A stretch of DNA of 64,000 bases from Anseongella ginsenosidimutans (lineage in GTDB: Bacteria > Bacteroidota > Bacteroidia > Sphingobacteriales > Sphingobacteriaceae), in contig JAJUHF010000003.1 of assembly GCA_029268045.1 (NCBI GenBank), forward strand, positions 1 through 64,000, read 5' to 3'. A program made the translations under genes and the position numbers. Positions within the stretch are counted from its first letter, which is position 1, and each line of letters begins with the position of its first letter. The notes under the pieces are model-generated. The model was not told the DNA's origin and did not search any database. It worked only from the letters and a program-made list of their open reading frames with translations. This document shows positions 46,111 through 55,758 of the stretch, piece after piece.

Positions 46111-47292
46111 ATGAAATACTTTCTTCTTGCCGCTATTCCTTATTTTTTTCTGGCTGCGAAACCCAGCGATCCACCGGCGAAAGATACCCCCACGCCGGTA
46201 TTCAAGGCCCAGGTAGTGGACGATCAGGTCGCCATTGGTTACGGACTGGCTATCGGCGATGTGGACGGGGACCGCAAACCGGACATTCTGCTGGCTGATA
46301 AGAAAGAGATCGTCTGGTACCGGAACGGAGACTGGAAGCGCTTTGTCATGGCAAAGGACCTGACCACGCACGACAACGTCTGCATTGCCGCGCGGGATAT
46401 CAACGGAGATGGTTTGGTGGAAGTGGCCGTCGGCGCGCAATGGAACCCCGGCGAGACAAGCGATACCGCCCAATCGGGCGCTGTCTTTTACCTCCACCGC
46501 CCCCAGGACCCCACCCAGCTGTGGAAGCCGGAGAAACTGTATCACGAACCCACCGTGCATCGCATGGGTTGGGTCGAGGCCGCACCCGATGTTTTTCAGC
46601 TGATCGTCTTGCCCCTGCATGGACGGGGAAACACGAACGGAGAAGGAGAAGGAGTCCGGGTCATGGCTTACACGCCGCCCGGAAACAACCAAGAGGGGTG
46701 GCGCTATAAAATCATTGACCGGCTGCTCCACATGACCCATAATTTTGAGATCGTTCCCGGCAAGGGAGGCGAAGCGCTCTTTGTGGGAGGGAAAGAAGGC
46801 ATCCGGAAACTGAAATTCGAGGACGGCCAATGGGCGGCCAGCTGGCTAGTCAACGGACCTTCCTTTGGCGAACTCCGCGTAGGACGGGATGCCGATGGCC
46901 GCACCTGGCTCACCGGGATCGAACCGATGCACGGTAACAACCTGACCGTTTACCTTGGGCTGGATACAGCCGGACGCCAGGTATTGACGGCTAAAATGAA
47001 CCAAGGACACGGGCTGGCTACGGGCGACCTGACCGGAAGCGGAAACGATCAGATCGTGGCGGGCTGGCGAAACCCGGACGAGGAGGGCAAAGTGGGCATT
47101 CAATTATGGCAGCAGGAAAGTGGGAAATGGAAACCCTACCGGATTGATGACAATGAAATGGCATGCGAAGACCTGAAGATAGCCGATCTGGACGGAGACG
47201 GCCGGCCGGAGATCATCGCTGCGGGGCGGGCCACGCACAACCTGGTCATTTATTGGAATCGGACCGACGCTTCGGATGGCTCAGGACACTGA
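46111..47292 (+). CDS. Secreted FG-GAP/VCBS repeat protein
   Basis: Exported beta-propeller protein of 393 residues, function unknown. A signal peptide ([16 protein letters not shown]) leads to about 6-7 blades of FG-GAP type. Calcium-binding DxDxDG loops are visible as [28 protein letters not shown] and [14 protein letters not shown]. Such proteins usually bind surfaces or carbohydrates. The 3' end overlaps the converging YyaL-type gene by 12 bp. Confidence 0.85.
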   Translation: MKYFLLAAIPYFFLAAKPSDPPAKDTPTPVFKAQVVDDQVAIGYGLAIGDVDGDRKPDILLADKKEIVWYRNGDWKRFVMAKDLTTHDNVCIAARDINGDGLVEVAVGAQWNPGETSDTAQSGAVFYLHRPQDPTQLWKPEKLYHEPTVHRMGWVEAAPDVFQLIVLPLHGRGNTNGEGEGVRVMAYTPPGNNQEGWRYKIIDRLLHMTHNFEIVPGKGGEALFVGGKEGIRKLKFEDGQWAASWLVNGPSFGELRVGRDADGRTWLTGIEPMHGNNLTVYLGLDTAGRQVLTAKMNQGHGLATGDLTGSGNDQIVAGWRNPDEEGKVGIQLWQQESGKWKPYRIDDNEMACEDLKIADLDGDGRPEIIAAGRATHNLVIYWNRTDASDGSGH

Positions 47293-49314
47293 GCGCATCT
47301 GCTTAAGCGCTTCGGAGGCCTCCCGTACCGGGAGCTGACAGGTTTTATCCCGGCACACGTAAATCATCGTTTCGCCCGTAAATTTCCCCTCCAATAACGG
47401 CAGGTTTCCCGTTTCACCTCCCAGCATAAGTTTATTGGGAATGTATGCCGAATCAATTTCTTTCCGTCGCAGGAGGGATTCCGGACCGGTGATCGCCACT
47501 TCGAAAACCCCGCTGACTTCGTTGAGCAGAAGGATGGCCCAATTGGAATAGGCCGAACCGTACCCCTTCATCGGTTTCATTACGTTGCGAAGCATCTGCC
47601 GGCTAATATCCAAATACCGCTTTTCATCGAAAAGAAGGCCCAGCTGCTGCAGTACGTGAGCCATTGTGGAATTGGACGAGGGGATGACATTGTCCATTAA
47701 TTCGTATTTGCGATCGATCAGGGTTTCGCTCTCAGCAGAGGTATAAAAGAACATTCCGTTTTCGGGATTGTAAAAATCCTGAAGCGCCCGTTCAGCAAGC
47801 GCGCGTGCCCGCAGCAGCCATTGCTCATCAAAGGTTGCCTGGTATAGCGCAATGAATGCGTCCGCAACAAACGCGTAATCATCCAGAAAGCCAGGGATCG
47901 AAGTCTTTCCGCCTTTATAGTTCCGGTAAAGCCGGTCATTTCCCTGGAGTAAATTGCGTTTTATAAAAGCGGCATTTTTAAGGGCACGTTCCAGAAACAG
48001 ATCCTTGCCAAAAGCCCGGTATGCATCCAGATATCCTTTTAGCATCATGCCGTTCCAGGAAGCAAGGATTTTGTCATCAAGCCCGGGACGGACCCGTTGT
48101 TCCCTAAGCTGCAACAGCCGGTCCCTCCCTGCCGAAACGATTCGCTGCAATTCACCCGGCTGCAGATTGAACCGACGCGCCACCTCCTGGTCGGTATAAA
48201 GGCGTCTCAATACATTGGTTCCCTCCCAGTTCCCTTCCGGGGCAATATTGTAATACGCGCAAAAGACCGCTTCGGCCTCCGGATGATCTAGTTGATCCAG
48301 ACCGGCTTGCGCTATTTCATCTCGTGTCCAGCAATAAAACTTCCCTTCAACCCCTTCGCTATCGGCATCCAGGGCGGAATAAAAACCTCCCTCGGGCGAT
48401 GTCATTTCCCGCTCGATAAACTCCAGGGTCTGGTACACGGTATCCCGGTACAGGGAAGATCCGGTCCATGAAAACCCTTCGGAATAAAGACTCACCAGTT
48501 GCGCGTTGTCGTAGAGCATCTTTTCAAAATGAGGCACGTGCCAGGCCGCGTCTACGGAATAGCGCGAAAATCCGCCGCCCAGCTGATCGTATATCCCGCC
48601 CCGGCACATTTTGTCCAGCGTCAAGAGCACAATTTCCCTGGCCTGGGATTCCCCGGAAAAATGGGCGTATCTTAAAAGAAAGAGAAAATTATTGGGAAGA
48701 GGAAATTTGGGGGCGCGGTTATGGCCTCCTTCCTTGAAGTCGAAATAAGAAAGCCATTCCCGGTAGATTTCCTGAAGGTCCGCAGCGGAAAATTCCTTTC
48801 CGAATGCGATCCGCTGCACCTGTTCGGACTGCCGGATTCCCGCGGTAAGCTTGTCGGCATAGGCTTCGGCTTCGCTTCTTTTTTTTCTGAAAAATTCATC
48901 CAGATTCACCAGAATACTTTTCCAGTCTTCGGGTGGGAAATAGGTTCCTCCGTAAACCGGACGCTGATCGGGCAGGGTGAAACAATTCAGGGGCCATCCC
49001 CCCTGCCCGGTCATAAGCTGCACCGCGTTCATGTAGATCTGATCAATGTCCGGCCGCTCCTCGCGGTCCACTTTTATGCAAACGTAGCGCTCGTTCATGA
49101 TTCGGGCGATCTCCTCGTCCTCGAAGCTTTCCCGCTCCATGACATGGCACCAGTGACAGGAGGAATAACCGATGCTTATCAGGATCAGCTTATCCTCCTT
49201 TTTTGCTTTCTCCAGGGCCGCCTGGCCCCAGGGGTACCAGTTTACCGGATTGTGGGCGTGCTGCAGCAGGTAAGGACTGCTTTCATTGATCAGCGGATTG
49301 GTGAATTTTGCCAT
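47281..49314 (-). CDS. YyaL / spermatogenesis-associated 20-like thioredoxin-fold protein
   Basis: Cytoplasmic 677-residue protein of the DUF255 type: an N-terminal thioredoxin-like domain with [20 protein letters not shown] (Cys53, Cys56), then a long (alpha/alpha)6 barrel related to glycan epimerases, containing [43 protein letters not shown] and [16 protein letters not shown]. The family is widely conserved; the biochemical role is unsettled. ATG 49314 gives [26 protein letters not shown], the normal family start. Confidence 0.93.
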   Translation of the reverse strand: MAKFTNPLINESSPYLLQHAHNPVNWYPWGQAALEKAKKEDKLILISIGYSSCHWCHVMERESFEDEEIARIMNERYVCIKVDREERPDIDQIYMNAVQLMTGQGGWPLNCFTLPDQRPVYGGTYFPPEDWKSILVNLDEFFRKKRSEAEAYADKLTAGIRQSEQVQRIAFGKEFSAADLQEIYREWLSYFDFKEGGHNRAPKFPLPNNFLFLLRYAHFSGESQAREIVLLTLDKMCRGGIYDQLGGGFSRYSVDAAWHVPHFEKMLYDNAQLVSLYSEGFSWTGSSLYRDTVYQTLEFIEREMTSPEGGFYSALDADSEGVEGKFYCWTRDEIAQAGLDQLDHPEAEAVFCAYYNIAPEGNWEGTNVLRRLYTDQEVARRFNLQPGELQRIVSAGRDRLLQLREQRVRPGLDDKILASWNGMMLKGYLDAYRAFGKDLFLERALKNAAFIKRNLLQGNDRLYRNYKGGKTSIPGFLDDYAFVADAFIALYQATFDEQWLLRARALAERALQDFYNPENGMFFYTSAESETLIDRKYELMDNVIPSSNSTMAHVLQQLGLLFDEKRYLDISRQMLRNVMKPMKGYGSAYSNWAILLLNEVSGVFEVAITGPESLLRRKEIDSAYIPNKLMLGGETGNLPLLEGKFTGETMIYVCRDKTCQLPVREASEALKQMRSVS

Positions 49315-49474
49315 GGACCTCGGTTTTTTCAATCAAATAAAACGACATTCTTCTATAAGAATAACGGTCCCACGAAAATATGTTTCCTTTTTTGAAATTA
49401 TTCCTGGGAGTCCAAACATTTCGAACGGGTCCATGTATTATTTATATCACCTGAACATAAATAAAAAACACAAT

Positions 49475-50185
49475 ATGGTTACAAATAAAGTTGTTTACGT
49501 CACCGGCGCCAGCAAAGGCATTGGAAAGGGCATTGCTGCCTACCTGGTGGACCAGGGATACCGGGTCGCGATCAGTAGCCGTAAGCTGGATGCGGCCCGG
49601 CAGGCGACCGAAAGTCTGGGAAATGCCGATCGGGTCCTGCCTCTTCAGTCAGATGTCCGGAATTTTGAAGACGAGCAGCGCGCGGTGGCAGCGATCCTTG
49701 AAAAATGGGGCCGGTTGGATGTGCTGGTTGCCAACGCCGGCGTGGGACACTATGCTCCCATCACCGAATTGACCCACGAACAATGGAACGCCATGCTGGA
49801 CACGAACGTAACCGGCGTGTTCAACAGTACCAAAGCAGCCGTAGAGGAACTGATTAAAACGAAAGGCTATATCATTACCATCGCCAGCCTGGCCGGCGCG
49901 AATTTCTTTGCAGGCGGCACCGGTTACAATGCCAGTAAATTCGCCGTGGTGGGGTATACCCAGGCTTTGATGCTGGATCTCCGTCAACAGGATGTAAAGG
50001 TGACAACCATTATGCCCGGATCGGTCGCATCCCATTTCAACAATAACGAGCCATCGGAAAAAGACAATTGGAAGATACAGCCGGAAGACCTCGGACAGCT
50101 GGTTTCCGACCTGCTCCGGATGCATCCCCGCAGTTTGCCGAGCAAGGTCGAGATCCGCCCCACCAAACCGCCCGTGAAAGCCTAA
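49475..50185 (+). CDS. Short-chain dehydrogenase/reductase
   Basis: Classical SDR, 236 residues: TGASKGIG (about 10-17), NAGVG, the catalytic YNASK and PGSVAS. Substrate unknown; annotated relatives are called 3-oxoacyl-ACP reductase-like. ATG 49475 begins MVTNKVVYVTGASKG; the track start 63 codons upstream runs back into the yyaL gene on the other strand. The AT-rich 160 bp before it shows no exact -7 box. The PLP gene follows 7 bp downstream. Confidence 0.9.
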   Translation: MVTNKVVYVTGASKGIGKGIAAYLVDQGYRVAISSRKLDAARQATESLGNADRVLPLQSDVRNFEDEQRAVAAILEKWGRLDVLVANAGVGHYAPITELTHEQWNAMLDTNVTGVFNSTKAAVEELIKTKGYIITIASLAGANFFAGGTGYNASKFAVVGYTQALMLDLRQQDVKVTTIMPGSVASHFNNNEPSEKDNWKIQPEDLGQLVSDLLRMHPRSLPSKVEIRPTKPPVKA

Positions 50186-50192
50186 GCATCCC

Positions 50193-51314
50193 ATGAGAAT
50201 AGATACGCTTGCCATTCATGCGGGTAAGGACCGGAATAGCTCCCGTGTCAGCCCGGTCATCGCTCCCTTGCAGCTTTCTACCACGTTCCGTCGCGATGCG
50301 GCGGGTGATTTTCCCGACGGATACATGTACACCCGGCATGGCAATCCTACGCGGACCGAATTGGAATCCTGTCTGGCATCGTTGGAAGGCGGTGAAGCCG
50401 CGGCCTGTTTTTCATCGGGATCGGCTGCAGCCATGGCCGTATTCCAGGCACTGCAGCCGGGCGATCACGTGATCGTTCCGGAAGATATGTACATGGGCAT
50501 CCAGAATATGATCCGCCAGGTGATGACGCGCTGGAAACTGGAGTTTTCGTTTGTGGACCTGGGGAGCCTGGATGAGCATATCCGTCCCCATACCCGGTTG
50601 ATCTGGGTGGAAACCCCGTCCAATCCGCTGATGAAAATCGCTGACATCCGCCGGATTACCGACTTGGCACGCCGGAAGGGGATCGTCACCGTTTGCGACA
50701 ATACCTTTGCCACTCCAGTCTTCCAGCGTCCGTTGGAATTGGGGGTCGACCTGGTAATGCATTCCACCACGAAATACATTGGCGGGCACAGCGATACATT
50801 GGGTGGGGCGATCGTCTGCAGGAAAAAAAATGAATTCTTTGACAGGATCCGGCAGGTCCAGACCCTGGGTGGAGGGGTGCTATCCCCTTTCGACTGTTAT
50901 CTGACCCTGCGCGGGGTAAAGACGCTTGCATGCCGGATGCGGGTTCACGATGCAAACGCGCTTCGTTTGGCTCAATGGCTGAAGGATCATTCCCAGGTGG
51001 AACAGGTTTTTCATCCCGGCCTGCCCGGACACCCCGGTCACGACATTGCCCGTTCACAAATGAGCGGATACGGTGGCATGCTGGCTTTTCTGATCAAGGG
51101 AGGGCGGACCGAAGCCATGAACCTGATCAATAACTGCCGGCTTTTTGTCCACGCGACCAGTCTGGGAGGTGTGGAAAGCCTAATTGAGCACCGGGCTTCC
51201 CAGGAAGGCCCGGGAAGCCATTCTCCCGAAAATCTGCTGCGGGTCTCAGTGGGCATTGAAGCAATCGAAGATCTGATCGGCGACCTGGAGCAGGCGTTCG
51301 ATCCGTCCCGCTAG
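50193..51314 (+). CDS. Cystathionine gamma-synthase / trans-sulfuration PLP enzyme
   Basis: PLP enzyme of the Cys/Met metabolism family, 373 residues. Motifs: [15 protein letters not shown] (phosphate-binding Tyr/Arg), [24 protein letters not shown] Lys194 in [11 protein letters not shown] and [14 protein letters not shown]. Cystathionine gamma-synthase, gamma-lyase and O-acetylhomoserine-type enzymes share these, so the exact reaction is open. Its TAG stop and the converging purL stop share CTAG (51311-51314). Confidence 0.88.
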   Translation: MRIDTLAIHAGKDRNSSRVSPVIAPLQLSTTFRRDAAGDFPDGYMYTRHGNPTRTELESCLASLEGGEAAACFSSGSAAAMAVFQALQPGDHVIVPEDMYMGIQNMIRQVMTRWKLEFSFVDLGSLDEHIRPHTRLIWVETPSNPLMKIADIRRITDLARRKGIVTVCDNTFATPVFQRPLELGVDLVMHSTTKYIGGHSDTLGGAIVCRKKNEFFDRIRQVQTLGGGVLSPFDCYLTLRGVKTLACRMRVHDANALRLAQWLKDHSQVEQVFHPGLPGHPGHDIARSQMSGYGGMLAFLIKGGRTEAMNLINNCRLFVHATSLGGVESLIEHRASQEGPGSHSPENLLRVSVGIEAIEDLIGDLEQAFDPSR

Positions 51315-53548
51315 GCCTGCGCTTCGGTTTCGCTTTCCAGTATTCTGTGCAGGGCGTTGTGATAGAGGTCCTTGACTTCTTCTATCTCGCCAAAGGATTC
51401 GCCGTCGATAATGAGATCCCCATCGTTGACAGTGCCCAGCAGACTGTACTCGACATCGAAATTGGCCATGAATTCCAGAAACTGCTCCTGCAATTCGGAT
51501 TTGACCGAAACCACGATCCGGCTTTGCGACTCCCCGAAGAGGAAAGCGTCTTTACGTACGCTCATATCGGTAGAGATATCGAATCCCAGGTTGCGGGGCA
51601 TGGCCGATTCCAGCAGGGTGATGTACAGGCCGCCATCGGAAACATCGTGGGCCGAGTCGATGAGATTCTCCAGGATCAGGTTTTTAACTACCTGCTGCAC
51701 GTCGAATTCCTTGTCCAGATCGAAAAAGGGAGCCGGCGACTGCCTGATCTTATGCCATGAATACAGGTATTGGGAAGAAGCGATATCGTTTTTGGATTCC
51801 CCGATGAGATAGATCAGATCACCCGGCTGACGAAATGCCAGCGAGGTAAACGTATCCCGGTTATCGAGTACGCCAAGCATCCCAATGGTAGGGGTGGGAA
51901 ATACCGGCCCCTCATCGGAAGACTGATTATAAAAGCTCACGTTGCCTCCCGTAACGGGAGTCTGGAACTTTTCACAGGCCTTGGCCATGCCTTTAATGGC
52001 TTCCACAAACTGCCAGTAGACCTCGGGGTTGTACGGATTCCCGAAATTGAGGCAATTGGTAACGGCAACGGGCTCGCCACCGGCACATACGATGTTACGG
52101 GCCGCCTCGGCCACAGCCATGGCACAGCCCTCCTGCGGATCCGCCCATACGTATCGGGAATTGCAGTCGACGGTCATGGCCAGCGCTCTCTCCGTCCCTT
52201 TTACCAGGGTCACCCCGGCATCGGCAGGCGCGTTGGTGGTCATATTCACCGTCCCGATGGTGGAGTCGTACTGATTATACACCCAGCGTTTGGATGCGAT
52301 ATTTGGATGACCCGCCAGGTGAAGCATCACCGCCTTCAGATCCTTCGGCTCCTCCACTTGGTCAATGGCAAATTGTTTGTTTTCCTTGAAATAGGCAGGC
52401 TCTTTAAAGGAACGCTGATAAACCGGAGCGCCACCGCCCAGCACCAGTGAATCGGCAGGCACATCGGCAACCAGTTCACCGTGCATAAAATAACGCAGGC
52501 GGTCTCCCTCGGTCACTTCCCCGATGATGGCGCAATTAAGATCCCATTTTTCGAATATTTCTTCTACTACCGCCTCTTTTCCTTTTTCAACAACGATCAG
52601 CATGCGTTCCTGGGACTCGGAAAGCAGGATCTCCCAGGGAAGCATATTCTCCTGACGTACCGGCACGCGGTCCAGGTGGATATCCATTCCGTGTTCGCCC
52701 TTGGCAGACATCTCCGAATTGGAACAAATGATACCGGCTGCCCCCATGTCCTGCATGCCCACCACGGCGCCCGAGGCAATTACCTCCAGGGTAGCTTCAA
52801 GCAAAAGCTTTTCCTGGAAGGGATCGCCAACCTGTACCGCGGGAAGGTCCTTGGCCGATTCTTCGGTAATATCTTTTGAAGCGAAAGCAGCCCCATGGAT
52901 CCCGTCCTTTCCAGTGGCTGAACCCACGATATAAACCGGGTTACCCACGCCGTAGGAGGTAGCAGAGGCGGTTTTGCCGTGTTCCACCAAACCCACCGAC
53001 ATGGCGTTTACCAAAGGGTTGACCGTAAAACAGTCGTCGAAAAAGACTTCCCCGGCTACCGTTGGAATACCAAAGGCGTTTCCGTAGTCGCCGATTCCCT
53101 TCACTACCCCACGCATAAGCCATTGGTTCCGGGGAAGGGTCGGATCGCCAAACCGCAGCGAGTTAAGCTGCGCAATGGGACGGGCGCCCATGGTGAAAAT
53201 ATCCCGGTTGATCCCGCCAACTCCGGTGGCAGCGCCCTGATAGGGTTCCAGCGCGGAGGGATGGTTATGCGATTCAATCTTAAAAACACAGGCCAACCCA
53301 TCGCCTATATCCACCATTCCCGCGTTTTCCTCACCGGCTTTAGCAAGCATGCGCGGGCCATCCTTGGGCAGGGTTTTCAACCAGATAATGGAGTTTTTGT
53401 ACGAGCAGTGCTCGCTCCACATCACGGAATAAATACTTAGCTCATTGAAATTCGGAGTCCGGCCTAGGATCTCTTTAATCTTTTCGAATTCTTCGGGTAA
53501 TAACCCCAGTTTCTGAGCGGTCTCCAGGGTGGTTAACTGATCTTCCAA
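51311..53548 (-). CDS. purL: Phosphoribosylformylglycinamidine synthase subunit PurL (TTG start)
   Basis: ATP-dependent FGAM synthase, fourth step of purine synthesis; the small (745-residue) form that needs PurQ and PurS. It has [57 protein letters not shown] and the second ATP-grasp-like half with [17 protein letters not shown]. The only start giving [16 protein letters not shown] is TTG at 53548: no in-frame ATG or GTG lies between the upstream gap and the conserved core. A minus-strand TAAATTTG box is 26 bp upstream. The stop overlaps the PLP gene stop in CTAG. Confidence 0.95.
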   Translation of the reverse strand: MEDQLTTLETAQKLGLLPEEFEKIKEILGRTPNFNELSIYSVMWSEHCSYKNSIIWLKTLPKDGPRMLAKAGEENAGMVDIGDGLACVFKIESHNHPSALEPYQGAATGVGGINRDIFTMGARPIAQLNSLRFGDPTLPRNQWLMRGVVKGIGDYGNAFGIPTVAGEVFFDDCFTVNPLVNAMSVGLVEHGKTASATSYGVGNPVYIVGSATGKDGIHGAAFASKDITEESAKDLPAVQVGDPFQEKLLLEATLEVIASGAVVGMQDMGAAGIICSNSEMSAKGEHGMDIHLDRVPVRQENMLPWEILLSESQERMLIVVEKGKEAVVEEIFEKWDLNCAIIGEVTEGDRLRYFMHGELVADVPADSLVLGGGAPVYQRSFKEPAYFKENKQFAIDQVEEPKDLKAVMLHLAGHPNIASKRWVYNQYDSTIGTVNMTTNAPADAGVTLVKGTERALAMTVDCNSRYVWADPQEGCAMAVAEAARNIVCAGGEPVAVTNCLNFGNPYNPEVYWQFVEAIKGMAKACEKFQTPVTGGNVSFYNQSSDEGPVFPTPTIGMLGVLDNRDTFTSLAFRQPGDLIYLIGESKNDIASSQYLYSWHKIRQSPAPFFDLDKEFDVQQVVKNLILENLIDSAHDVSDGGLYITLLESAMPRNLGFDISTDMSVRKDAFLFGESQSRIVVSVKSELQEQFLEFMANFDVEYSLLGTVNDGDLIIDGESFGEIEEVKDLYHNALHRILESETEAQA

Positions 53549-53573
53549 CGTAACGGTAAAATTTATATGGAGG

Positions 53574-53581
53574 CAAATTTA
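53574..53581 (-). promoter_or_regulatory. Bacteroidota -7 box upstream of purL
   Basis: TAAATTTG on the minus strand, exact TAnnTTTG, 25 bp before the TTG start. It supports transcription beginning just upstream and thus the rare start. No purine riboswitch (PurR site or guanine aptamer) is visible. Confidence 0.42.
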
Positions 53582-53643
53582 ACAAATAAAGCCGAGTAAA
53601 AACAGAGGAACCGGAATTACTGCGTGGCGGCCTCTCGGGGATT

Positions 53644-53659
53644 TTTTATAAATTCGTTC
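53644..53659 (+). repeat. 16-base direct repeat copy 2 (promoter-like)
   Basis: TTTTATAAATTCGTTC identical to 46068-46083, here 15 bp before the S66 peptidase ATG. Contains the near -7 box TAAATTCG. Confidence 0.5.
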
Positions 53660-53674
53660 ATTCAAGCCCATGAT

Positions 53675-54745
53675 ATGAAGAAACGCGCTTTTTTGAAGTC
53701 CCTCGGAGGCGGGATCCTGTTGTCTCCCTTCCTGTCCGGCAGCACCGCCGCAGCACTATTTCCCGATCGGCCGCGGAATCCTTCCGGCCTTCAGCCGGAG
53801 ACGGTGCTTCCGCCCGGCCTGAAAAAAGGCGATACCATCGGGATAATCAGCCCTTCGGCCACATTATTTGAAGAAATGCCCTTCCAGCTTGCGCGCGAGG
53901 TCGTGCAGGCGCTGGGTTTTAAAGTGAAAATGGGCCAACACGTGGGCAACCGCTACGGTCATCTGGCAGGGACCGACCAGGAACGGGCGAAAGACCTGAA
54001 TGCCATGTTTGCCGATCCTACCGTCCGGGGTATCATTTGCCTGCGGGGCGGCTCCGGGGCTGCGCGTATCCTGGATCTCATCGACTACGATGTAATCAAA
54101 AATAACCCGAAGGTATTTATGGGGTACAGCGACATAACCGCCCTGCACATGGCCATTTATACACAAACCGGACTGATCACTTTTCACGGTCCCATGGCCA
54201 GCAGCACCTGGCCGGATTATAATGCATCGCAGTTCCGGACCCTGTTTCTTGAGCGAGCGCTGCCCGTATGGAAAAATCCCCAAAGCAAAGGAGATGACCT
54301 GATCGTCCGCTACAACCGGATCCGTACGATTTCCGGCGGCGAGTCGGCGGGCGAATTGCTGGGTGGCAACCTATCGGTCCTTTCCGGCCTGGCCGGATCG
54401 CGTTATTTCCCTGACTTTACGGGCAAGATCATGTTTCTGGAAGAAGTTGGAGAGAAATTGTACCGCGTGGACCGGATGATGAGCCAGTTGCAGCTGTGCG
54501 GCGCCCTGGAGCAGCTTGAAGGCTTTATTTTCGGCCACTGTACCGAATGCAATCCGGGTGAGGGTTACGGCGCACTTACGTTGGACGAAATCCTGGACCA
54601 TTATATAAAACCATTGGGTATTCCGGCGTATTCCGGCGCCATGATCGGCCACATTTCCCGGCAGTTCATCCTGCCGGTTGGGGGTCGGGTACGAATGGAC
54701 GCCGCCGAGGGCTCGTTTAGTCTCTTGCAGCCTGTTTTCAAGTAA
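53675..54745 (+). CDS. LD-carboxypeptidase (peptidase family S66)
   Basis: Removes the terminal D-Ala from muropeptide tetrapeptides during wall recycling. The 356-residue product has a signal-like N-terminus (KKRAFLKSLGGGILLSPFLSGSTAAA; one Arg short of a Tat motif), the N domain with GDTIGIISPSA, nucleophile Ser152 in MGYSDITALH, EEVGEKLYRVDRM with catalytic Glu and SGAMIGHISRQF with catalytic His. ATG 53675 was chosen over the upstream track start. With exported location, it may act in the periplasm rather than in the cytosol like LdcA (inference). Confidence 0.9.
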   Translation: MKKRAFLKSLGGGILLSPFLSGSTAAALFPDRPRNPSGLQPETVLPPGLKKGDTIGIISPSATLFEEMPFQLAREVVQALGFKVKMGQHVGNRYGHLAGTDQERAKDLNAMFADPTVRGIICLRGGSGAARILDLIDYDVIKNNPKVFMGYSDITALHMAIYTQTGLITFHGPMASSTWPDYNASQFRTLFLERALPVWKNPQSKGDDLIVRYNRIRTISGGESAGELLGGNLSVLSGLAGSRYFPDFTGKIMFLEEVGEKLYRVDRMMSQLQLCGALEQLEGFIFGHCTECNPGEGYGALTLDEILDHYIKPLGIPAYSGAMIGHISRQFILPVGGRVRMDAAEGSFSLLQPVFK

Positions 54746-54793
54746 TTCTCCCTGAGGGGCCTGCGTGACGTGTCCAAAAAGTGAAGACGCCTC

Positions 54794-55189
54794 CTATTTC
54801 CGTCTGTTGGCTTCCAAAAGCGTGAGCAGTCGCTCGTTCACGGATACGACGCTCTCCATGAGCCTCAGCATGAACTCCTGTTGCGCTTGGTTGACAGTTT
54901 GCGCACTTCCCTGAACCGCAAACCGGGTTCGGGTCACCTGTTCCAGGAAATTATGGGGAGAAGCCGAAACAATCTGAAGCGGGTCTACCGTCAGAAACTC
55001 GGCGACCTTTTGAATAACGTCGACGGTGATTTTGCTTTCACCCCGTTCGTATTTGGTATAGGCAGCTTCTCCGATCCCGATGTAGTCGGCTACCTCAAAC
55101 GCTTTTTTTTCACGGAGTTTTCTGAATAAAGCCAGGTTGCGGCCAATGGTTTTGTTTTCGAAAACAGTGAATCGTTCCTGTTTTTCCAT
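54794..55189 (-). CDS. XRE-family helix-turn-helix regulator
   Basis: DNA-binding protein of 131 residues. HTH region about 16-70 (NLALFRKLREKKAFEVADYIGIGEAAYTKYERGESKITVDVIQKVAEFL), followed by a helical C-terminal part (VNQAQQEFMLRLMESVVSVNERLLTLLEANRR) that may dimerise. Target unknown. Convergent with the S66 gene and divergent from the 55190-55758 non-coding region, so it might act there or on glnN (inference). Confidence 0.88.
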   Translation of the reverse strand: MEKQERFTVFENKTIGRNLALFRKLREKKAFEVADYIGIGEAAYTKYERGESKITVDVIQKVAEFLTVDPLQIVSASPHNFLEQVTRTRFAVQGSAQTVNQAQQEFMLRLMESVVSVNERLLTLLEANRRK

Positions 55190-55313
55190 ATCAGCGCCGG
55201 TTGTTCAAAACAACAATATTTATAGGTAAAACTACTAAGAATCCTGGGATTTTTGGAGAAAAAAAATCAACTTAGCATTGATTTAAGAAGATCTCTTCAT
55301 AATCAAACCTGTA

Positions 55314-55524
55314 TGACAGTTCTCCGGCGGGCATCCGCCGGAGCAGCTGTCAGTTTTAAAAACGGGATTACGACGCAGGCCCACCCAATGTTCCAAGTTT
55401 CTACGTATTGGTTTTACTTCAACTTGTGCTGCTAAACAAGCACATGTTCTTTATGCCACTTATGTGGGGCACAGGCCAGCTTCAGGCAATGGCTTAATTA
55501 CCGGCACCTGACAGCTGGCTTTTT
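55314..55524 (+). ncRNA. Candidate structured RNA or switch with competing stems
   Basis: Three segments can pair in two ways. TGACAG (55314-55319) pairs with CTGTCA (55347-55352) around a perfect 9-bp stem CTCCGGCGG/CCGCCGGAG (loop GCAT). The same 3' strand, extended to CAGCTGTCAG (55344-55353), is an exact 10-base complement of CTGACAGCTG (55508-55517), which is followed by GCTTTTT. Between them lie GGCC..CCCA/TGGG..GGCC (55378-55387 with 55465-55477) and hairpin TGTGCT/AGCACA (55425-55444). Mutually exclusive stems ending in a T-run suggest a riboswitch-like element or independent small RNA; an old MITE-like element is the alternative. I cannot match it to a named RNA. Confidence 0.4.
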
Positions 55525-55691
55525 CATAGTTTTTACTTGAATCCGGCGGCTTTAACGCCTAATTTTCACAAAAACCGCCACATAATTCGCAAGAACACAT
55601 TCGGACACCTGAATTATTGGAGAAAACAAGGGTTTTTCGGATCAAAACTTGAAAATATATGATTTTTTATCATTTTTTTTCAAAGATTCAC

Positions 55692-55720
55692 TTGATTTTT
55701 GATTTTTTCGCCTATTTTTG
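55692..55720 (+). promoter_or_regulatory. glnN promoter (-33 TTG, -7 TATTTTTG)
   Basis: TTG at 55692-55694 and TATTTTTG at 55713-55720 are 18 bases apart, matching both consensus halves. The -7 box is 38 bp before the glnN ATG, allowing a leader of about 30 bases. Best promoter in the window. Confidence 0.6.
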
Positions 55721-55758
55721 TCACGATTTATTACAAAAACAAAACAAATAGACGAAAT

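Larger units (their letters stand above)
55190..55758. other. Non-coding region between XRE gene and glnN
   Basis: No credible gene is present; the only track ORF (55253-55435) starts with TTG, runs through the palindromic hairpin and has no protein-like character. It holds a nested structured element at 55314-55524, an AT-rich stretch at 55560-55690, and the glnN promoter at 55692-55720. This is the only gap over 300 bases in the window. Confidence 0.7.

Noticed and set aside
44825-54745. Possible defence or accessory island
   Set aside because: Genes there are an MgtC-like protein, FG-GAP protein, YyaL, SDR, PLP enzyme, purL and a wall peptidase: no nuclease, toxin, recombinase or composition shift.
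55253-55435. 60-aa ORF in the non-coding region before glnN
   Set aside because: Starts with TTG and runs through the perfect hairpin; amino-acid content is not protein-like.
55344-55517. MITE or insertion-sequence remnant with 10-bp terminal repeats
   Set aside because: No target duplication flanks the repeats and no second copy is seen in the window; kept only as the alternative to a structured RNA.
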